A stretch of 64,000 bases of DNA from Paraburkholderia flava (GCF_004359985.1 NZ_SMRO01000001.1:1054001-1118000); one strand, 5' to 3'. Shown: positions 36,350 to 45,861, counted from the first letter of the stretch. A program made the numbers and translations. The notes: generated by a model from the sequence alone, not told the origin.

Positions 36350-38296
36350 TTAGTTCAGCTTCATCACCTCGATCACCTTTGCCACCGGCACCACCGGCAT
36401 GCTCACCGCTGTCCGGTCAAGATCGAGCGTGACCTGCGCGGTCCCCTGAAAACCCTCGAGCTTCAGTTCGATCTTGCTGCCCGGCAACACTGTAAAGTCG
36501 CGCGGCATCATTTCCAGAGAGAAGCTGTAGGTCGAGCCCGGCGTAATCGTTGCGATCTGATCGAGGCCTTTGTAGAAGCGCGGATTCGCCCAACCGTACG
36601 TGACAGGCGTACCGTCGACCGATAGCGTTGCCTTGATATTGGTCACCGCCGGCGAGAACTTCCCGTTCATCGTAATCATGATCGTGCCGGCATAGCGTGT
36701 TGCATTGGCAAGCGGCGCACTCTCATACGAAATGGGATGCGTGCTGTCAAAGCTGATCGCCTTACCATCGACTCCATCCGTCGTGCCCGGCGTGAACAAC
36801 CCTCCCTTCGTGCCGTCGCCGCGAAGATAGTACGGAACAGCCTGTGTTGCGGGCCATGCCTGCTCCTTCACGATGAGCTCGCCCGTCGGAATGCAGTCCC
36901 TCGGGTTATGACCGTCTTTGCAATGGCCGGTGAGCGTATCGTTGCTGTTGTCCGGATTGTTGCTCGTATCGCTGCCGCCGGTCGGTTTGTCGCCTGCGGG
37001 CGTTTCGCGCGCGTAGCTGGGCTGCGTCTCCACACCGTTATTCACGCCGAACAGATAGCGCGAATACCAGAGCAGCACCTCTTTCGCCCATTCCTTCTGC
37101 CAGACCGGATCGTCGTGGTTACGGCTATGCAGCCATAGCTGCACAGGCTTCTTCAGATTGTACAAAGCGTGATAGAGCTGCACGCCGTTCTTCGTCTTGA
37201 CGTTGTTGTCGTCCTGCCCTTGCGTGACCAGCGTAGCGGCCTTGATCCGATCGGCATGCGATACCGTATTGCGTGCCTTCCAGAAATCGTTGTAGGCGAG
37301 CGTCGTGTCGTCGGATTGTGTGGACAGTTCTTTATAGAATGGTGCACATGCTTTAGCAGTGCGCGTCGAGCTTTCCGCGGAAAGATAGTCGGTCAGACCA
37401 ATCGTTCCGATCACATCGGAGGTCACGCCGTTGTAGCGGAAATAGTCGTAGCCGTTGCTGATCCCCTCGACGGGAACAATCGCTTCCAGACCGGGCACGC
37501 CGGTGGCGGCAACCATCGAAGGCAGCGTGCCGCCGTATGAGATCCCTTCCATTGCGACGTGGTCGGTGGACCAGCTCGCGCTTAACGGATTACCTTTATC
37601 GTCGAACCCCGGTGCCGACTTGTCGCCGGTCAGCCAGCGAACGACCGCAGCCATTGCCTCACTCTCGGTCGAGTCCATTACCGACCAGCAGCCATCCGAC
37701 AGATTCGTACCGAGCGAATCCGCATAGATGACGGTAAAGCCCATCCGCACATATTCCTCCTCGCCGAGAAACGGCTCCCGCTCTTTCGTCGCGTAGTCAG
37801 GGTCCGCGTAATAGACAGAAGGCCTGACGATGACCGGCGTCTTCAACCCCTCGTCGACTTCAGCGGGCTGCACGATGCGCAGCGCGATGCGATCTTTCTT
37901 GCCGTCGTGGTCGGTATCGAACGACGTCTGCACCGTCGCGCTGAATTTCTTCGGCGCGCGCATCGAGAGCCATGGGAGCACCATGCCGTCGTCCACCGTA
38001 GGGCCGTTGTGCCCCGGGTACAGCGTGCTGAGCGCAGGGTAAGCGATGCCCGTCGGTGAGCTCGCAAACTGCGCGCCGACTCCGGGCGTCGGCACAGGCG
38101 GTTTGAACGGTGCGGGGTCGGGTGTCGTCGTCACCGTTTGAGGTGTCGCTGTGACAGCGCTGCTACTCGATGCATTGTTCGCCGCACCGGGCTGATCGTG
38201 TCCACCGCCGCACGCGGTGAGCGTCAACAGTGCGGCGAAGATCGATGCGAGGCTCTTTCGAGTCAGATACGGCGGTAGCCATTCTCGATGCTTCAT
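36350..38296 (-). CDS. S15-type (Xaa-Pro dipeptidyl-peptidase/CocE-like) lipoprotein peptidase
   Basis: The protein has 648 residues from MKHREWLPPYLT behind AGGAGGACAC. The signal ends in a lipobox, LLTLTACGGG. The alpha/beta-hydrolase core shows the nucleophile Ser253 in GISYGG, an Asp in TQGQDDNNV and a His in LHSRNHDDP, in the order of Xaa-Pro dipeptidyl peptidases. A C-terminal jelly-roll domain (about 510-640) resembles X-Pro dipeptidase C-domains. It should remove Xaa-Pro dipeptides or act on ester/amide bonds at the cell envelope. It is divergent from the S10 carboxypeptidase gene across 375 bp, suggesting shared control. Confidence 0.87.
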   Translation of the reverse strand: MKHREWLPPYLTRKSLASIFAALLTLTACGGGHDQPGAANNASSSSAVTATPQTVTTTPDPAPFKPPVPTPGVGAQFASSPTGIAYPALSTLYPGHNGPTVDDGMVLPWLSMRAPKKFSATVQTSFDTDHDGKKDRIALRIVQPAEVDEGLKTPVIVRPSVYYADPDYATKEREPFLGEEEYVRMGFTVIYADSLGTNLSDGCWSVMDSTESEAMAAVVRWLTGDKSAPGFDDKGNPLSASWSTDHVAMEGISYGGTLPSMVAATGVPGLEAIVPVEGISNGYDYFRYNGVTSDVIGTIGLTDYLSAESSTRTAKACAPFYKELSTQSDDTTLAYNDFWKARNTVSHADRIKAATLVTQGQDDNNVKTKNGVQLYHALYNLKKPVQLWLHSRNHDDPVWQKEWAKEVLLWYSRYLFGVNNGVETQPSYARETPAGDKPTGGSDTSNNPDNSNDTLTGHCKDGHNPRDCIPTGELIVKEQAWPATQAVPYYLRGDGTKGGLFTPGTTDGVDGKAISFDSTHPISYESAPLANATRYAGTIMITMNGKFSPAVTNIKATLSVDGTPVTYGWANPRFYKGLDQIATITPGSTYSFSLEMMPRDFTVLPGSKIELKLEGFQGTAQVTLDLDRTAVSMPVVPVAKVIEVMKLN

Positions 38297-38671
38297 GTGT
38301 CCTCCTGCGATAGCTTCTGGTTTTGTTGTCGTAGCGGCTGCAAAGCGACGGCGTATGCGCAATGCACGCTGGATCGTCAGCAGACCTGCAATGGTGTTAG
38401 ACGTATGGCGATCGACAAAGGACCAGGACAGCGGCGAAATATTTCTTTGGCGGCCGCTAAATCAGCGATACACGCACGTGTTCACTCGCACGCATCGCGT
38501 GAAGAAAATATTTTTTCGGAGCGACGGGTCCGTTCTCTCGCGGCACTCGTCTTTAGAGCACGACGCCATGACTGCGCAAACCGAGGCATGAGTCGTAGCC
38601 GGATGTCGGGTTACCTCACGGCTGCTGGAAACGCCGTTCACAAACAATTAACATCAATACGAGGTTCTGCA
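38297..38671. other. divergent peptidase intergenic region, 375 bp
   Basis: Region between the S15 (leftward) and S10 (rightward) peptidase genes. It is A/T-richer at 38440-38530 and 38635-38670, where the S10 promoter probably lies. Open frames crossing it (38288 onwards) are arginine-rich and not credible. No operator or repeat is recognised. Confidence 0.45.
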
Positions 38672-40417
38672 ATGGTCGACAGATTTATCTATGGCGCGCG
38701 GTACGGATGCATATTCAGCGTGGCTGTAGCGTTGCTGAGCGGATGCGGTGGTGACGACAAGATCTCGAGTCCCACCGAAAAAAGCGCATCGCCTGCATCG
38801 CCGGCTTCCAGCCCCGCGGCGCTATCCGATCAGCGCTATGCCGATCCCAATACGTACAGCAGCAATCCGAATGACTCGCTTCCATCGAACAGCGCATTCG
38901 ATCAGGCCGCCGTCACGCATCACACGATCACGCTCAACGGCAAGGCGATGAACTACACGGCAACGGCCGGGCATCTGACTGCCGTCGCGCCCAATGCCGA
39001 TAAGTCCAAGCCAGCCGACAACGAGGTCTCGTTTTTCTACGTGGCCTATACGCGCGACAACCAGCCGCTCGGCACGCGTCCGGTGACGTTCTTCTGGAAT
39101 GGCGGCCCGGGGTCGTCAACCATCTGGCTTCATCTGGGCTCGTGGGGGCCGAAGACGTTCCAGGTGGACGAGGCCAGCTTTACGCCGGATCAGTTGCAGA
39201 CACAGCCCACGAGCTTCCCGCTGGTCGACAACGACGTGAGCATGCTCGACGACACCGATCTGGTTTTTGTCGACGCGCCCGGCACCGGTTTTTCGGAAGC
39301 CATCGCGCCGCACAAGAACAAGGACTTCTGGGGCGTGGACCAGGACACCAAAGCGTTCCGCGATTTCATTGCGCGCTACATCGCGGTCAACAAACGGCAG
39401 ACGTCGCCCAAGTATCTGTACGGCGAATCGTACGGCGGTATCCGTACGCCGATCGTCGCGGATCTGCTCGAGCAGGCGGGAAGTCCAGGGCAAGGCGGGC
39501 CGGCTTTGACCGGCGTCATATTGAATTCGCCGATCCTGAGCTACAAGACGAATTGCGATATGTCCGGGGACGTGTCATGCGAAGGGTATGTGCCGACCTA
39601 CGGCGCGGTTGCGTACTCGAAGAAAGTGGCAACAGATCCTCTTGCGGCCAGTTCGACACTCCCCGACTACGTGAGTCAGATGAGATTCTATGTAGCGCAG
39701 TACTGGGCTCCCTCACTGGTGCCATACCTCTCTCTCCCCTACAAAGTGTGGGATCCGTCTACCGACACAAGCTCCCTTCCCAGCGATGTACAAGCTGTGA
39801 TCAAAACTGAACAGACTGTGTTCAGCGCACTCGCGGCAAAGACGGGTCTCACGACTGCAAACTGGGCCTTGAGCTTCAATATGCAACCCAGCGACTTTCA
39901 GTCTGACATGCTCACCCGGCTCGGGTTGGGAAGTGATTCCTCGCACATGGATCGCTACAACGGCATGGTCACCATTCCTGTGAGCGCGACATACGATGCG
40001 CAAAGCTATAACGATCTCGCGTTCCAGAACGAAATCACTGATTTCCTGCCGAGTTTCCTCGGGTACACGAGCAAGTCGAAATACGCTTTGGAGCCGAACG
40101 CCCCCATAAACATGTGGAACTGGAAGCACGGAACAGACAAGTCCAATCACCCCACCTCACTCCCCGATCTGACCGACGCACTGACGCTCGATCCAAAGCT
40201 GAAGGTGGTGGTGTTCCACGGTTATCACGATCTCGCCTGTCCGCTCCATCAAAGCGAGCTCGATCTGGGCGGCGCCGGTCTGGCTTCGACCGTACCCATC
40301 AAGGCATTTCCGGGCGGCCACATGATCTACCTGACCAAGGACTCACGGCAGCCGATGAAGCAGGCCATCGACAGTTTCTTTGGCACTGCATCGACGGCAA
40401 CTGTCGCCGCGCGCTAA
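38672..40417 (+). CDS. S10 serine carboxypeptidase lipoprotein (left copy)
   Basis: The protein has 581 residues from MVDRFIYGARYGC. Its lipobox LLSGC puts the lipidated Cys at residue 25. A Ser/Pro-rich linker (30-50) precedes the S10 domain. Substrate-binding FWNGGPGSS is at about 133-141, then nucleophile Ser253 in GESYGG, Asp520 in GYHDLACP and His550 in GGHMIYL. The reaction is removal of C-terminal residues, usually at acid pH, at the envelope surface. It has a clear paralogue at 45862-47733 with the same N-terminal plan. It is followed after 43 bp by an EF-hand-like protein gene. Confidence 0.9.
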   Translation: MVDRFIYGARYGCIFSVAVALLSGCGGDDKISSPTEKSASPASPASSPAALSDQRYADPNTYSSNPNDSLPSNSAFDQAAVTHHTITLNGKAMNYTATAGHLTAVAPNADKSKPADNEVSFFYVAYTRDNQPLGTRPVTFFWNGGPGSSTIWLHLGSWGPKTFQVDEASFTPDQLQTQPTSFPLVDNDVSMLDDTDLVFVDAPGTGFSEAIAPHKNKDFWGVDQDTKAFRDFIARYIAVNKRQTSPKYLYGESYGGIRTPIVADLLEQAGSPGQGGPALTGVILNSPILSYKTNCDMSGDVSCEGYVPTYGAVAYSKKVATDPLAASSTLPDYVSQMRFYVAQYWAPSLVPYLSLPYKVWDPSTDTSSLPSDVQAVIKTEQTVFSALAAKTGLTTANWALSFNMQPSDFQSDMLTRLGLGSDSSHMDRYNGMVTIPVSATYDAQSYNDLAFQNEITDFLPSFLGYTSKSKYALEPNAPINMWNWKHGTDKSNHPTSLPDLTDALTLDPKLKVVVFHGYHDLACPLHQSELDLGGAGLASTVPIKAFPGGHMIYLTKDSRQPMKQAIDSFFGTASTATVAAR

Positions 40418-40460
40418 AGAGCGCATCGATCCGGATCACTTCGATTGAAATGAGGCAACG

Positions 40461-40877
40461 ATGAAATTTCTTTGTGCAAAAACGATGCTGATCGTGACGG
40501 GGCTGATGGCGGCCTCTCTGGTCCAGGCAACTCAATACGGTGTTTCGACTGCGACCGACGGACAGGCGCCGGTACGCATGCTCAAGGTTGGAGACAGGCT
40601 TGTCACGCCGCCGCCCGACCCAGCCGGTACAGCCGTTCCAGAACCGCAGGGGCAAACGTTGAGGGATCAGGTAATCGCCAACATGAAGCGCCGCTTCGAC
40701 GCGGCAGCCGATCCGTCGACACATCTTCTGTCGCAGGCGGGAGCGAAGCAGGCGGGTCTCGGTTACGTCGCGGACCACTTCGGCGAAATCGATCGCTCAG
40801 GTGGTGGGTATATCAGCTTCGATGACCTCGAACGCTACCTCAGGCACAAAAACGGACCGGCATTCGCAGGGTCGTAA
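40461..40877 (+). CDS. exported EF-hand-like small protein (left copy)
   Basis: The protein has 138 residues with a signal peptide ending near VQAT (residue 24). A Pro-rich linker is followed by LRDQVIANMKRRFDAA and then two EF-hand-like segments. The first (ADPSTHLLSQAG) is degenerate. The second (DRSGGGYISFDD, then LERYL) keeps most calcium-loop positions: D1, S3, G6, I8, D12. It pairs with the S10 gene just upstream and resembles the protein at 45408-45809 in length, signal, linker and C-terminal plan. A calcium-dependent partner of the peptidase is possible but not shown. Confidence 0.7.
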   Translation: MKFLCAKTMLIVTGLMAASLVQATQYGVSTATDGQAPVRMLKVGDRLVTPPPDPAGTAVPEPQGQTLRDQVIANMKRRFDAAADPSTHLLSQAGAKQAGLGYVADHFGEIDRSGGGYISFDDLERYLRHKNGPAFAGS

Positions 40878-40900
40878 CGTACGCCTGTAGTCTAAGCACT

Positions 40901-40945
40901 GCCGATGCCATCGATAGGACAAAGCGTTCTATCGATGGCATCGGC
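40901..40945 (+). terminator. long hairpin after the left peptidase cassette
   Basis: GCCGATGCCATCGATAG (40901-40917) pairs perfectly with CTATCGATGGCATCGGC (40929-40945), a 17-bp stem with an 11-base loop, 23 bp past the stop codon. There is no T-run, so it may act as a factor-dependent or bidirectional terminator. Confidence 0.6.
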
Positions 40946-41068
40946 ACGTCCATATCGATCAATCGAACGCCGGGTGCCTCGGCAATATTCAACGTTCCTC
41001 AACAACGTCGTCTTTAGACAGTGATCTGGCAATTGCCTCTACTGCTGAATCTGGTCTTACACGAAATC

Positions 41069-41233
41069 GCTAAACATTTCCCGCCTCGACATAAATATGT
41101 TTAGCAACCCTGGTCATCATTGAGACAAAAAAACACACAGATACGCGGAATAAACGAAAAATCACGCCTTACAGGCGACCCGCTCCTGCTTGCGGCAGCG
41201 TTCCTTGACACCAAAATTCTTACCGCGTAAAAA
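41069..41233 (+). promoter_or_regulatory. control region of the sigma factor gene
   Basis: The 461-bp gap 40878-41338 is AT-rich. It holds a perfect 9-bp inverted repeat, GCTAAACAT (41069-41077) and ATGTTTAGC (41097-41105), and further on TTGACA (41205-41210), 17 bases, then TAAAAA (41228-41233), a sigma-70-like promoter. No Fur-box-like sequence was seen, though this type of system is often iron-controlled. Confidence 0.45.
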
Positions 41234-41338
41234 TCGGCCTCATTGATTTGATGTCACCTCCGTGTGCTAGTCACATGAAATTCGCATCTGAATATTCGCA
41301 TCTCAATCTGCGGTTTATTGCACTCGCTCGGAGTTACC

Positions 41339-41833
41339 TTGGCTAAGGGGCTTTTCGATGAACTGGTCAGCGGCTATTACGAGTTGAAGCGCGTGCTGAC
41401 GCGCGAACTCGATACCGATAACGCTGCCGACGTCGCGCAGTCATCGTTCGAACGGGCGCTGCGTTATGCGCAAAGCCATGAGGTACACTCGCCCCGTGGC
41501 CTGCTGTTCGGCATCGCACGTAATCTGCAGATCGACGGAGGCCGCCGCGTGTCCCGTGTGTCCTGGCGGTCAGTCGACGATACCGAAGACGATCTCGACC
41601 GGCTCGCCTACTCCGAACTTACGCCGGAGCGTTCGCTTGCGGGTCGCCAGACGGTCAACGAACTATGCGCGATCATCGATGCGCTGCCGCCCCGTTGCCG
41701 CGAAGCCTTCGTTCTCTGCAAACTGCATCACATGACTTATGAAGAAGCAGCCAACGAAATGGGCATCAGCCCCACGGTCATCCGCAAGTATCTGGTGCAG
41801 GCGATGCGCGAGTGTCGCGTCGTGCTTCGATAG
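41339..41833 (+). CDS. FecI-type ECF RNA polymerase sigma factor
   Basis: The protein has 164 residues if it starts at the TTG at 41339, six bases after GGAG, giving MAKGLFDELVSGYYELKRVL, a normal start for this group; a TTG seven codons earlier is possible. Sigma region 2 is about 5-70 (DNAADVAQSSFERAL, GLLFGIARNLQIDG). Region 4 is about 105-160 (LPPRCREAFVLCKLHHMTYEEAANEMGISPTVIRKYL, in pieces). It directs transcription of receptor genes after a signal from FecR. It is followed 42 bp later by fecR-like and receptor genes. Confidence 0.87.
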   Translation: MAKGLFDELVSGYYELKRVLTRELDTDNAADVAQSSFERALRYAQSHEVHSPRGLLFGIARNLQIDGGRRVSRVSWRSVDDTEDDLDRLAYSELTPERSLAGRQTVNELCAIIDALPPRCREAFVLCKLHHMTYEEAANEMGISPTVIRKYLVQAMRECRVVLR

Positions 41834-41875
41834 GCACTGTGTCGCGCGTGCATTGCTTCCCGGATCGCCGCGCCC

Positions 41876-42886
41876 ATGTCGTTGAACCAGTCCGAGCGCG
41901 ATCACGCCGACGATCTGTTTTCCTCCGCGCAGTTCGGCGATGCACAGCAAAAGAAAGCCGCGCTCGCGGCTATCGATACGTGGACCGCACAGATCCCGGA
42001 ACGGCTCGCTTATATCGCCGAACTTGAAACCGCCAATCGCGCGGTGGACAGCAACCTTGCTGCTTTACGCAGCCGCTATCCGCGGCAGCTCGACAATCGC
42101 ACGCCTGCGCCGAGCCAATCTGCGCGTGCCGTTCGCCTGTCCGGACTCTGGCCGGGCGTCGCACTCGCGTGCTGCGCGATGGCTATCACAGCCGTATGGG
42201 TCATCAATCCTGTGCAATCGCGGCAGGACATGTCTTCTTCGATCGGACAGCAAGCGTCTCTAGATCTCGAAGACGGAAGCCACGTGCTGCTCAACACGAA
42301 TACGGCAATTCGCTTCGTCAACCGGTTGCGCTCGCGGGAACTGACGCTTGAGCGGGGTGAAGCGCTCTTCTCGGTCAAGCACAGCGCGCTGCGCCCTTTT
42401 CACGTGTATGCGGGTACGGCCGAGATTCGCGATGTCGGTACGCAGTTCAGTGTCCGGCTGCTCGATGGTGCCGACGGTGTCAATGGTGCCGCTAACGGCG
42501 TAAGCGTGGCGGTACTCGAAGGACAGGTGTCGGTGACATCGTCCGCCAACACGCCACCCACGCTTTTGACCGCGCACGAAGCATTGCGCATGAACGGAAC
42601 CACTGTCGTGCCGGTCACCGGATCCGGGGCCGTGACCGCGATGCTCGACTGGACAAAGCGACGCCTCGATTTCGACGCGACCTCCATCAGCGACGTGATC
42701 GATGAATTGCAACGCTACCGGAAGCAGCCGATCGTACTCGCCGACAAACGCGCAGGCACGTTTCGCGTGACCGGTGGATTCTCGATTGCCGATCCGGACC
42801 AGTTGCTCAAGACGCTGCCGTCCGTCGCGCCCGTCACGGTCACGATGAAGCCGGACGGCACCGCCGTCGTCGCATCGCGCCGCTAG
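41876..42886 (+). CDS. FecR-type anti-sigma factor / sigma regulator
   Basis: The protein has 336 residues. An N-terminal cytoplasmic sigma-binding part (about 1-80, DUF4880-like, with WTAQIPERLAYIAELE) is followed by one membrane helix (about 88-108). The periplasmic FecR domain runs from about 125 to 225: QQASLDLEDGSHVLLNTNTAIRFV, LERGEALFSVKHSALRPFHVYAG and GTQFSVRLL. A C-terminal STN-like segment (FDATSISDVIDELQRYRKQPIVLAD) may contact the receptor's signalling domain. It relays ligand occupancy of the TonB-dependent receptor to the sigma factor. Confidence 0.9.
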   Translation: MSLNQSERDHADDLFSSAQFGDAQQKKAALAAIDTWTAQIPERLAYIAELETANRAVDSNLAALRSRYPRQLDNRTPAPSQSARAVRLSGLWPGVALACCAMAITAVWVINPVQSRQDMSSSIGQQASLDLEDGSHVLLNTNTAIRFVNRLRSRELTLERGEALFSVKHSALRPFHVYAGTAEIRDVGTQFSVRLLDGADGVNGAANGVSVAVLEGQVSVTSSANTPPTLLTAHEALRMNGTTVVPVTGSGAVTAMLDWTKRRLDFDATSISDVIDELQRYRKQPIVLADKRAGTFRVTGGFSIADPDQLLKTLPSVAPVTVTMKPDGTAVVASRR

Positions 42887-42940
42887 AACCTGACCACGAA
42901 CAAAAGCCTTTGACGCGTGCGATCCGGATGCGGATCGCCG

Positions 42941-45334
42941 ATGAAGCAGCATGCTGCCCGTCAACCCCAAGCCGCACGCGATCACTCGCGCCACGCATCG
43001 ATGAGACCGCGAATGACAGCCAGCAGGACGACGAAGCTGCTTGTGCGCTGCATGCTGGCGATGCTGCCAGGTATCGCGGCACATGCGCAGACGACCGTCG
43101 AGCTGCCGGCTCAATCGCTCGCGCTCTCTCTTTCGCAACTCGCGCGCGACGGCAACGTCAATATCCTCGCGCCGGCCGCGCTCACGGCGAATCATGATGC
43201 GCCCGCGTTGTCGGGCACGCTGACGCTCTCTCAAGCGATCGATCGTCTTTTGCAAGGCACAGGACTCACTGCGCAAAAACGCAACGAGAGCACGTACGTC
43301 ATCGAGCGATCGACCGCGCAGCCAGTCGCACCACCGCCCCTCGCTACCGCAGCTACAGAGGCCACCACGGTTCTACCGATGATCGCGGTGACCGCTCAAT
43401 CGGCAACCGAGGATCTGGGGTTTGCCGCTCAATCGTCATCGCTCGTCACACGAACGGACACACCCGTCGCGGACATTCCTCAATCGATCGAAATCCTCAC
43501 CGCAAAGACACTGGAAAGCCAGCAGGACCAATCCGTCCCGGATGCATTGCGTAACGTCAGCAGCGTCACGATCGAGCGCACGCAAACCTACACGACGCAC
43601 GGCACACCATACATCCGCGGATTTATGGCGCCGGTGCTGATCAACGGTCTGCCGATCGCGGTCACCCAGAGCGATATTCCTCTCTCGTTACCGGCAGTCG
43701 CGTTGTCGCGCGTGGAAGTGCTCAAGGGTGCCGATTCGATACTCGCCGGCAGCATGGATCCGGGCGGCATCGTCAACGTGGTGACGAAAAGCCCGCAGGC
43801 CGATCCGGTTCATCGGTTCACCGTGCAAACCGGATCATATGGCGACTGGCTAGGTTCGCTCGATCTGGCCGGCCCGATTCTGGACAATCGAAATCTGACA
43901 TACCGTTTCGTGATTTCCGCCGAACGTGCCGATCGAGATTTCATGGGCTACGACGGTCAACGCGACTTCTACGTCGCGCCGTCGATCGGCTGGCAGGATG
44001 CGCGCACGCGCCTCGTCGTCGGGTTCGAGCAGCACACGAGCCGCGTCCCTGTCGCGCCGACTTCGTTGCTTCTCCCGGGAGGACCGCTACAGTCTTCGTC
44101 GCCGCTAGGCCGTCCCGACGACGGCTTCATGTCGAACAGCACGTCGCTGTACTACGACTACACGCGCAAACTCGCCGGTTCGCTGACGTTCCACAGCAAG
44201 GCCCGGTACGACGCGACAAGACAGGATTTCAAGGCCTATGAGCTCACGCAACTCTCCGATACTCCGTCAGTCGGGCACTTCATCGCGCAGACCAATCATG
44301 TTCAGCAAAATCAGATCAGCCTCGACAACAATCTGCAGATGAAGGTCAACACGGGCCCGGTCAGACAAACGTTATTGGCAGGCTTCGCGTGGTCGTCGGA
44401 CCGGTACGCACAGACCCGTGGAACCGGGTTCACTGAAAGCGCTGCGCTTCCGTCGCCGCAGCTGCCGCCCATCGCGCTGCAGGGCATCACGGAGATGCCC
44501 GCCGAGACGGACACCCAGACCGTGCTCTACGTGCAGGATCAGATTGCATGGGGTCCCGTACGCGTGTTGCTTAACCTGACGCACAGCCGCATCTGGACGA
44601 CTCACGCGCTAACCGGTTCTTCATCGAACAGCGCGGGAAACTGGTCGCCGGGCATCGGCATCGCGTATCGGCTAACCGATGCGGTTACCGTCTACGCGAA
44701 CGCGACGCACAGCTTCCAGCCGCAGTACGCATTTCTCACGTTCGATGGACACGCATCGCCACCGAGAGTGGGCCACTCCGTCGAAGCCGGCGTGAAACTC
44801 GCGTTGCTGGACGACCGGCTTACCGCAACAGCAGCACTGTTCCGAAGCCGGCAAGCGGATTCCGCGCAGATCGATGTGGCTCATCCGGGCTTTTACGTCA
44901 TCTCGCCGAACTTCGCTTATCGCGGAGTTGAATTCGATATGACCGGACGCCTGTTGCCGGGCTGGAATGTCATTGCGAGCTATACCTACAGCAACCTGCA
45001 ATCTCCGGGCAACGAATGGGGGCAGTTGCCGACCCATGCGGCAAGCTTATGGACGACCTACGATTTCCAGGGCGAACCGCTACACGGATGGGGGACGGGT
45101 GTCGGCATATGGGCGCGCAGCCGTTATAGCGCGAGCGACAGTCAGGCAGCCATGCATCCGGTACCAGGTCAAGCCCGTACCGACGCCAGCGTCTATTACC
45201 GCGCTCGACGCTGGACGGCCACGTTGAGCGTAAAGAACGTCTTCAATCGCCGACTGTACGGCGATTACGCGTTGGGGAACGTAGAGCTGCAAGCGGGACG
45301 CCTCTTCTATCTGAGCAGCAGCTACGATTTTTGA
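42941..45334 (+). CDS. TonB-dependent siderophore-type receptor with STN signalling domain
   Basis: The protein has 797 residues from MKQHAARQ; MRPRMTAS at 43001 or MTASRTT at 43013 are alternative starts with a shorter signal region. A signal peptide ends near AAHAQ. An STN domain follows (VELPAQSLALSLSQLARDG to TYVIERS). A TonB-box-like VLPMIAVTAQS precedes the plug (TPVADIPQSIEIL, DALRNVSSVT, PYIRGF, DSILAGSMDPGGIVNVVTK). The 22-strand barrel ends in an aromatic residue (SSYDF), as outer-membrane barrels do. It is grouped with ferric-siderophore receptors, but the flanking peptidases leave a peptide-like ligand open. With the preceding genes it forms a cell-surface signalling unit. Confidence 0.9.
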   Translation: MKQHAARQPQAARDHSRHASMRPRMTASRTTKLLVRCMLAMLPGIAAHAQTTVELPAQSLALSLSQLARDGNVNILAPAALTANHDAPALSGTLTLSQAIDRLLQGTGLTAQKRNESTYVIERSTAQPVAPPPLATAATEATTVLPMIAVTAQSATEDLGFAAQSSSLVTRTDTPVADIPQSIEILTAKTLESQQDQSVPDALRNVSSVTIERTQTYTTHGTPYIRGFMAPVLINGLPIAVTQSDIPLSLPAVALSRVEVLKGADSILAGSMDPGGIVNVVTKSPQADPVHRFTVQTGSYGDWLGSLDLAGPILDNRNLTYRFVISAERADRDFMGYDGQRDFYVAPSIGWQDARTRLVVGFEQHTSRVPVAPTSLLLPGGPLQSSSPLGRPDDGFMSNSTSLYYDYTRKLAGSLTFHSKARYDATRQDFKAYELTQLSDTPSVGHFIAQTNHVQQNQISLDNNLQMKVNTGPVRQTLLAGFAWSSDRYAQTRGTGFTESAALPSPQLPPIALQGITEMPAETDTQTVLYVQDQIAWGPVRVLLNLTHSRIWTTHALTGSSSNSAGNWSPGIGIAYRLTDAVTVYANATHSFQPQYAFLTFDGHASPPRVGHSVEAGVKLALLDDRLTATAALFRSRQADSAQIDVAHPGFYVISPNFAYRGVEFDMTGRLLPGWNVIASYTYSNLQSPGNEWGQLPTHAASLWTTYDFQGEPLHGWGTGVGIWARSRYSASDSQAAMHPVPGQARTDASVYYRARRWTATLSVKNVFNRRLYGDYALGNVELQAGRLFYLSSSYDF

Positions 45335-45361
45335 ATCGATGGGGCGAAGCCCCGGCGACTG

Positions 45362-45389
45362 TCGTGTCCACGATGAATCGTGGACACGA
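45362..45389. terminator. bidirectional hairpin terminator
   Basis: TCGTGTCCACGA (45362-45373) and TCGTGGACACGA (45378-45389) form a perfect 12-bp stem with a TGAA loop between the convergent receptor and right EF-hand genes. Confidence 0.7.
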
Positions 45390-45407
45390 TCTATTTCGCT
45401 CGACGAA

Positions 45408-45809
45408 CTACCGCTGCAGATAGCGCCTGACATCGTCGAACGTCACCACCCCGCGCTTCCCGGTATCGATCTGCGCAAAATGCTTCGCGACGAAATTCAG
45501 GTTGTGCTGGCTGGCCTGCGCAGCCGTGATGGCTCCCGTGCCCGACGTATCCGCCACTTCGAACTTCTTGCGAAGATTGTCGAGCGCCTGATTGCGCAAC
45601 TCGGCACCGGATGCACGATGCAATGGCGCCTGGAGCTGAAAACCCGGCTGCGGAATCGGCGGATCGATATCCGACAGGTGAAGCTGCGGAGTCGGCGCAG
45701 GATTGGAGACCTGAGCCTGCGCCGTCTTGCCGACTACTGTCAGCCCGCTTGCCAGCATCATCGCCAGCAGAACGAATCGCGTCATACCGTTTGTACCTTG
45801 CATCACCAT
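45408..45809 (-). CDS. exported EF-hand-like small protein (right copy)
   Basis: The protein has 133 residues from the ATG at 45809, nine bases after GAAGGAG; MTRF at 45785 is possible. The signal peptide ends near KTAQAQ. A Pro-rich linker is followed by LRNQALDNLRKKFEVA and two EF-hand-like loops. The first is well kept (DTSGTGAITAAQ). The second (DTGKRGVVTFDD, then VRRYL) is poorer. It mirrors the left copy at 40461-40877, where the first loop is decayed and the second kept. It lies 52 bp behind the right S10 peptidase gene. Confidence 0.7.
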   Translation of the reverse strand: MVMQGTNGMTRFVLLAMMLASGLTVVGKTAQAQVSNPAPTPQLHLSDIDPPIPQPGFQLQAPLHRASGAELRNQALDNLRKKFEVADTSGTGAITAAQASQHNLNFVAKHFAQIDTGKRGVVTFDDVRRYLQR

Positions 45810-45861
45810 GTTGTCTTGCTCCTTCGATAAACAGTCTGTTGTCCGCGCGGCGATCCGCCGG

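Noticed and set aside
40901..40945. Possible CRISPR or structured RNA because of the 17-bp stem
   Set aside because: Single hairpin directly behind a stop codon, no repeat-spacer periodicity; best read as a terminator.
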